A stretch of 64,000 nt of DNA, from positions 23,473,001 through 23,537,000 of the forward strand of contig NC_064437.1 in assembly GCF_023343835.1 (NCBI RefSeq). The letters are read 5' to 3'. Below, piece by piece: positions 62,479-64,000 of this stretch. The stretch is from Lagopus muta. Lineage: Eukaryota; Chordata; Aves; Galliformes; Phasianidae. A program made the translations under genes and the position numbers. The notes beneath the pieces were generated by a model. That model was not told the origin of the DNA. It was given only the letters and a program-made list of their open reading frames with translations, and did not search any database. The stretch's first letter is position 1, and the number at the start of each line of letters is the position of its first letter.

Positions 62479-64000
62479 CTAGGACAGAGAGCAGCACACT
62501 GTAAAACCAGAATTTTACTTCTTTGTATCACGCACACAGCATTTTAAACAAAAAATCCTTTGGGATCAGAAATAACTTGGTAGTTGTTTCGGACAATGGC
62601 GTTTATGAGACAGGTGCTTGTTTAATAATTACATGGAGTACTTAAAAATATCTTACAATGCTACAACACAGCTCTGGAAATAACAATTATCTGAAAGCAC
62701 TGTGAAACTGCTTCAAATCAATTTTCCAGCTTTTGTTTCCAAAATGAGGCACATTTAGGAAAAGTAAAACTGTTGTGATACAGAGGACAAACACAGAAGA
62801 CATTCCAACAAAGCTGTATTTTGAAGCTGATTGCTGCTGTAACTAATAAATATCAGAATAACTAAGGATGCAACTTTTTCCCATGCTAGGTCCTTTTGAC
62901 TTTCAGACACTGTCAGTAAAATGGGAAAAAAATACAATGACAATTAGAATTTTTTAAGAATTCCTCTAAAGTCTGTCACAATCATACGAAAACTAGGATG
63001 TGTTTAAATAATACCTACTGCAGGTAACTAATGGAACTAGATAAATACAAGCATTAGGAATAGGGAATCACATAATGGAAGAAAAGAGAAAGAAGGAAAA
63101 ATACATTATATGTAGGAAGGTGGTACTTGTAAATTCTCCAATAAATAGAGCAGATTTTCCCCTTACGGTTTAGCCATTAGTTTCCGAATTCATAGTCTAT
63201 ATACCGACCAGATTTGCTATAAATTTGTCAGCCAACAGTCTTTTTAGGAAAGGCCACAAGCTTTGCAGACAAAGGTTATGAAACCACATTTTGCCAGATC
63301 TTAAAAGCTGCACAGGAATCGATCTTCCATTGCAACCAGACTGTTTTCTTTCCTTAGCAAGCTATGCAGAGGGGGGAGCGAAGGGCAGCAAGGAGGACTC
63401 AGAGAGATTATTCAAGCTTCAAAGAGAGCTTCAAAGAGACAAGGGGTTCTTATAGCTCCGTTATGCAACAAAAGACGTGATTCCTGCCACATATTTTGAG
63501 GAAAAAAAGAGTGAACACCTTATAGAACTTGGAGATTATTATTATCATCACTGCCCGGACAGATTTCTGTAGCATTCAGGAGCTGGTGGGATTTCACCTT
63601 CATGCTTCTGGAATACACCTGAAGATGTACTGCTGACTCAAACCAAGGACAGCCTCAGGCACCTCTGCCAGGCAGGGCAGCATGCCTGCATTTCCCTCCT
63701 AGGACAACCAGACAGTGCACAAAGAGGCAGAGAGGCACTAACAGGTCACATCCCACAGCTTGGACACAGCCACTGGCAGAAGGAATGATTGAAAGCTCTA
63801 CTTATCTTTTATTGATTAGAAATTTGAAATCAAACCATTTACTTCTTTGGCTCCAAATGCACTTTTTCTGCCTTAATGCAAAGAATGGCCTGGACAACCT
63901 ATTCAGATTCCGTTACCTTGAAGTGATGATAAAACACTTGAATCTTAACTGATCTGTGGAACTCTGAGTCAAGATTTACAGAATAAAAGACTGAATGAAA
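62479..64000 (-). other. DNM3: Partial DNM3 intron upstream of the PH exon
   Basis: This is the 3' part of the next DNM3 intron, running off the window. A 12-bp perfect tandem duplication, AGCTTCAAAGAG, occurs at 63415-63438. I see no earlier PH exon up to position 64000. Confidence 0.8.

Noticed and set aside
33077-64000. Antisense microRNA cluster (miR-199a-2 and miR-214) expected in a DNM3 intron
   Set aside because: Known to sit antisense in a mammalian DNM3 intron, so I looked by eye for the mature sequences on the + strand and did not find them. The host intron probably lies upstream of the PH exon, beyond the right edge.

Overview
This window is vertebrate nuclear DNA and almost certainly comes from a bird, probably a galliform such as chicken. 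Two observations point there. First, the recognisable dispersed repeats are CR1 LINE 3' ends, the dominant avian repeat; no Alu, B1 or L1 copies were recognised. Second, the two genes are single-copy vertebrate genes with GT-AG introns and a CpG-island promoter. Nothing prokaryotic or viral was recognised.

Layout. Positions 1-2254 are intergenic, with one CR1 fragment. A strong CpG island (about 2255-2545) is the promoter and probable non-coding first exon of PIGC. The PIGC coding region is a single exon on the + strand (2757-3650), followed by a poly(A) signal at 3725. About 4.9 kb of intergenic DNA follows (3750-8640). It holds a perfect 99-bp tandem duplication and a pair of about 43-bp inverted repeats flanking two hairpins. 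From about 8640 to the right edge the window is the 3' half of DNM3 (dynamin-3) on the - strand, convergent with PIGC. Five DNM3 coding segments are present, in transcript order: the end of the PH domain (62367-62478), the first GED exon (32912-33076), the second GED exon (28481-28707), the proline-rich domain (27248-27484), and a short terminal exon (8801-8837) with stop codon, 3' UTR and poly(A) signal. All junctions follow GT-AG and all reading-frame phases are compatible. The rest of the 64 kb is intron (about 29.3, 4.2, 1.0 and 18.4 kb, plus part of one more).

Function. PIGC is a multi-pass ER membrane subunit of the enzyme that starts GPI-anchor synthesis. DNM3 is a membrane-scission GTPase of the endocytic pathway. 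They are neighbours by conserved synteny, not by pathway; as I recall the human locus on 1q24, PIGC and DNM3 are also convergent there.

I did not find a new biological system. The most useful leads are the short DNM3 C-terminus that lacks the mammalian tail, a possible intron-retention isoform, the small inverted-repeat element with its internal duplication, a tRNA-derived SINE remnant, and several structure-prone intronic tracts. I searched by eye for the miR-199a-2/miR-214 host locus known to lie antisense in a DNM3 intron. I did not find it; it probably lies beyond the right edge.
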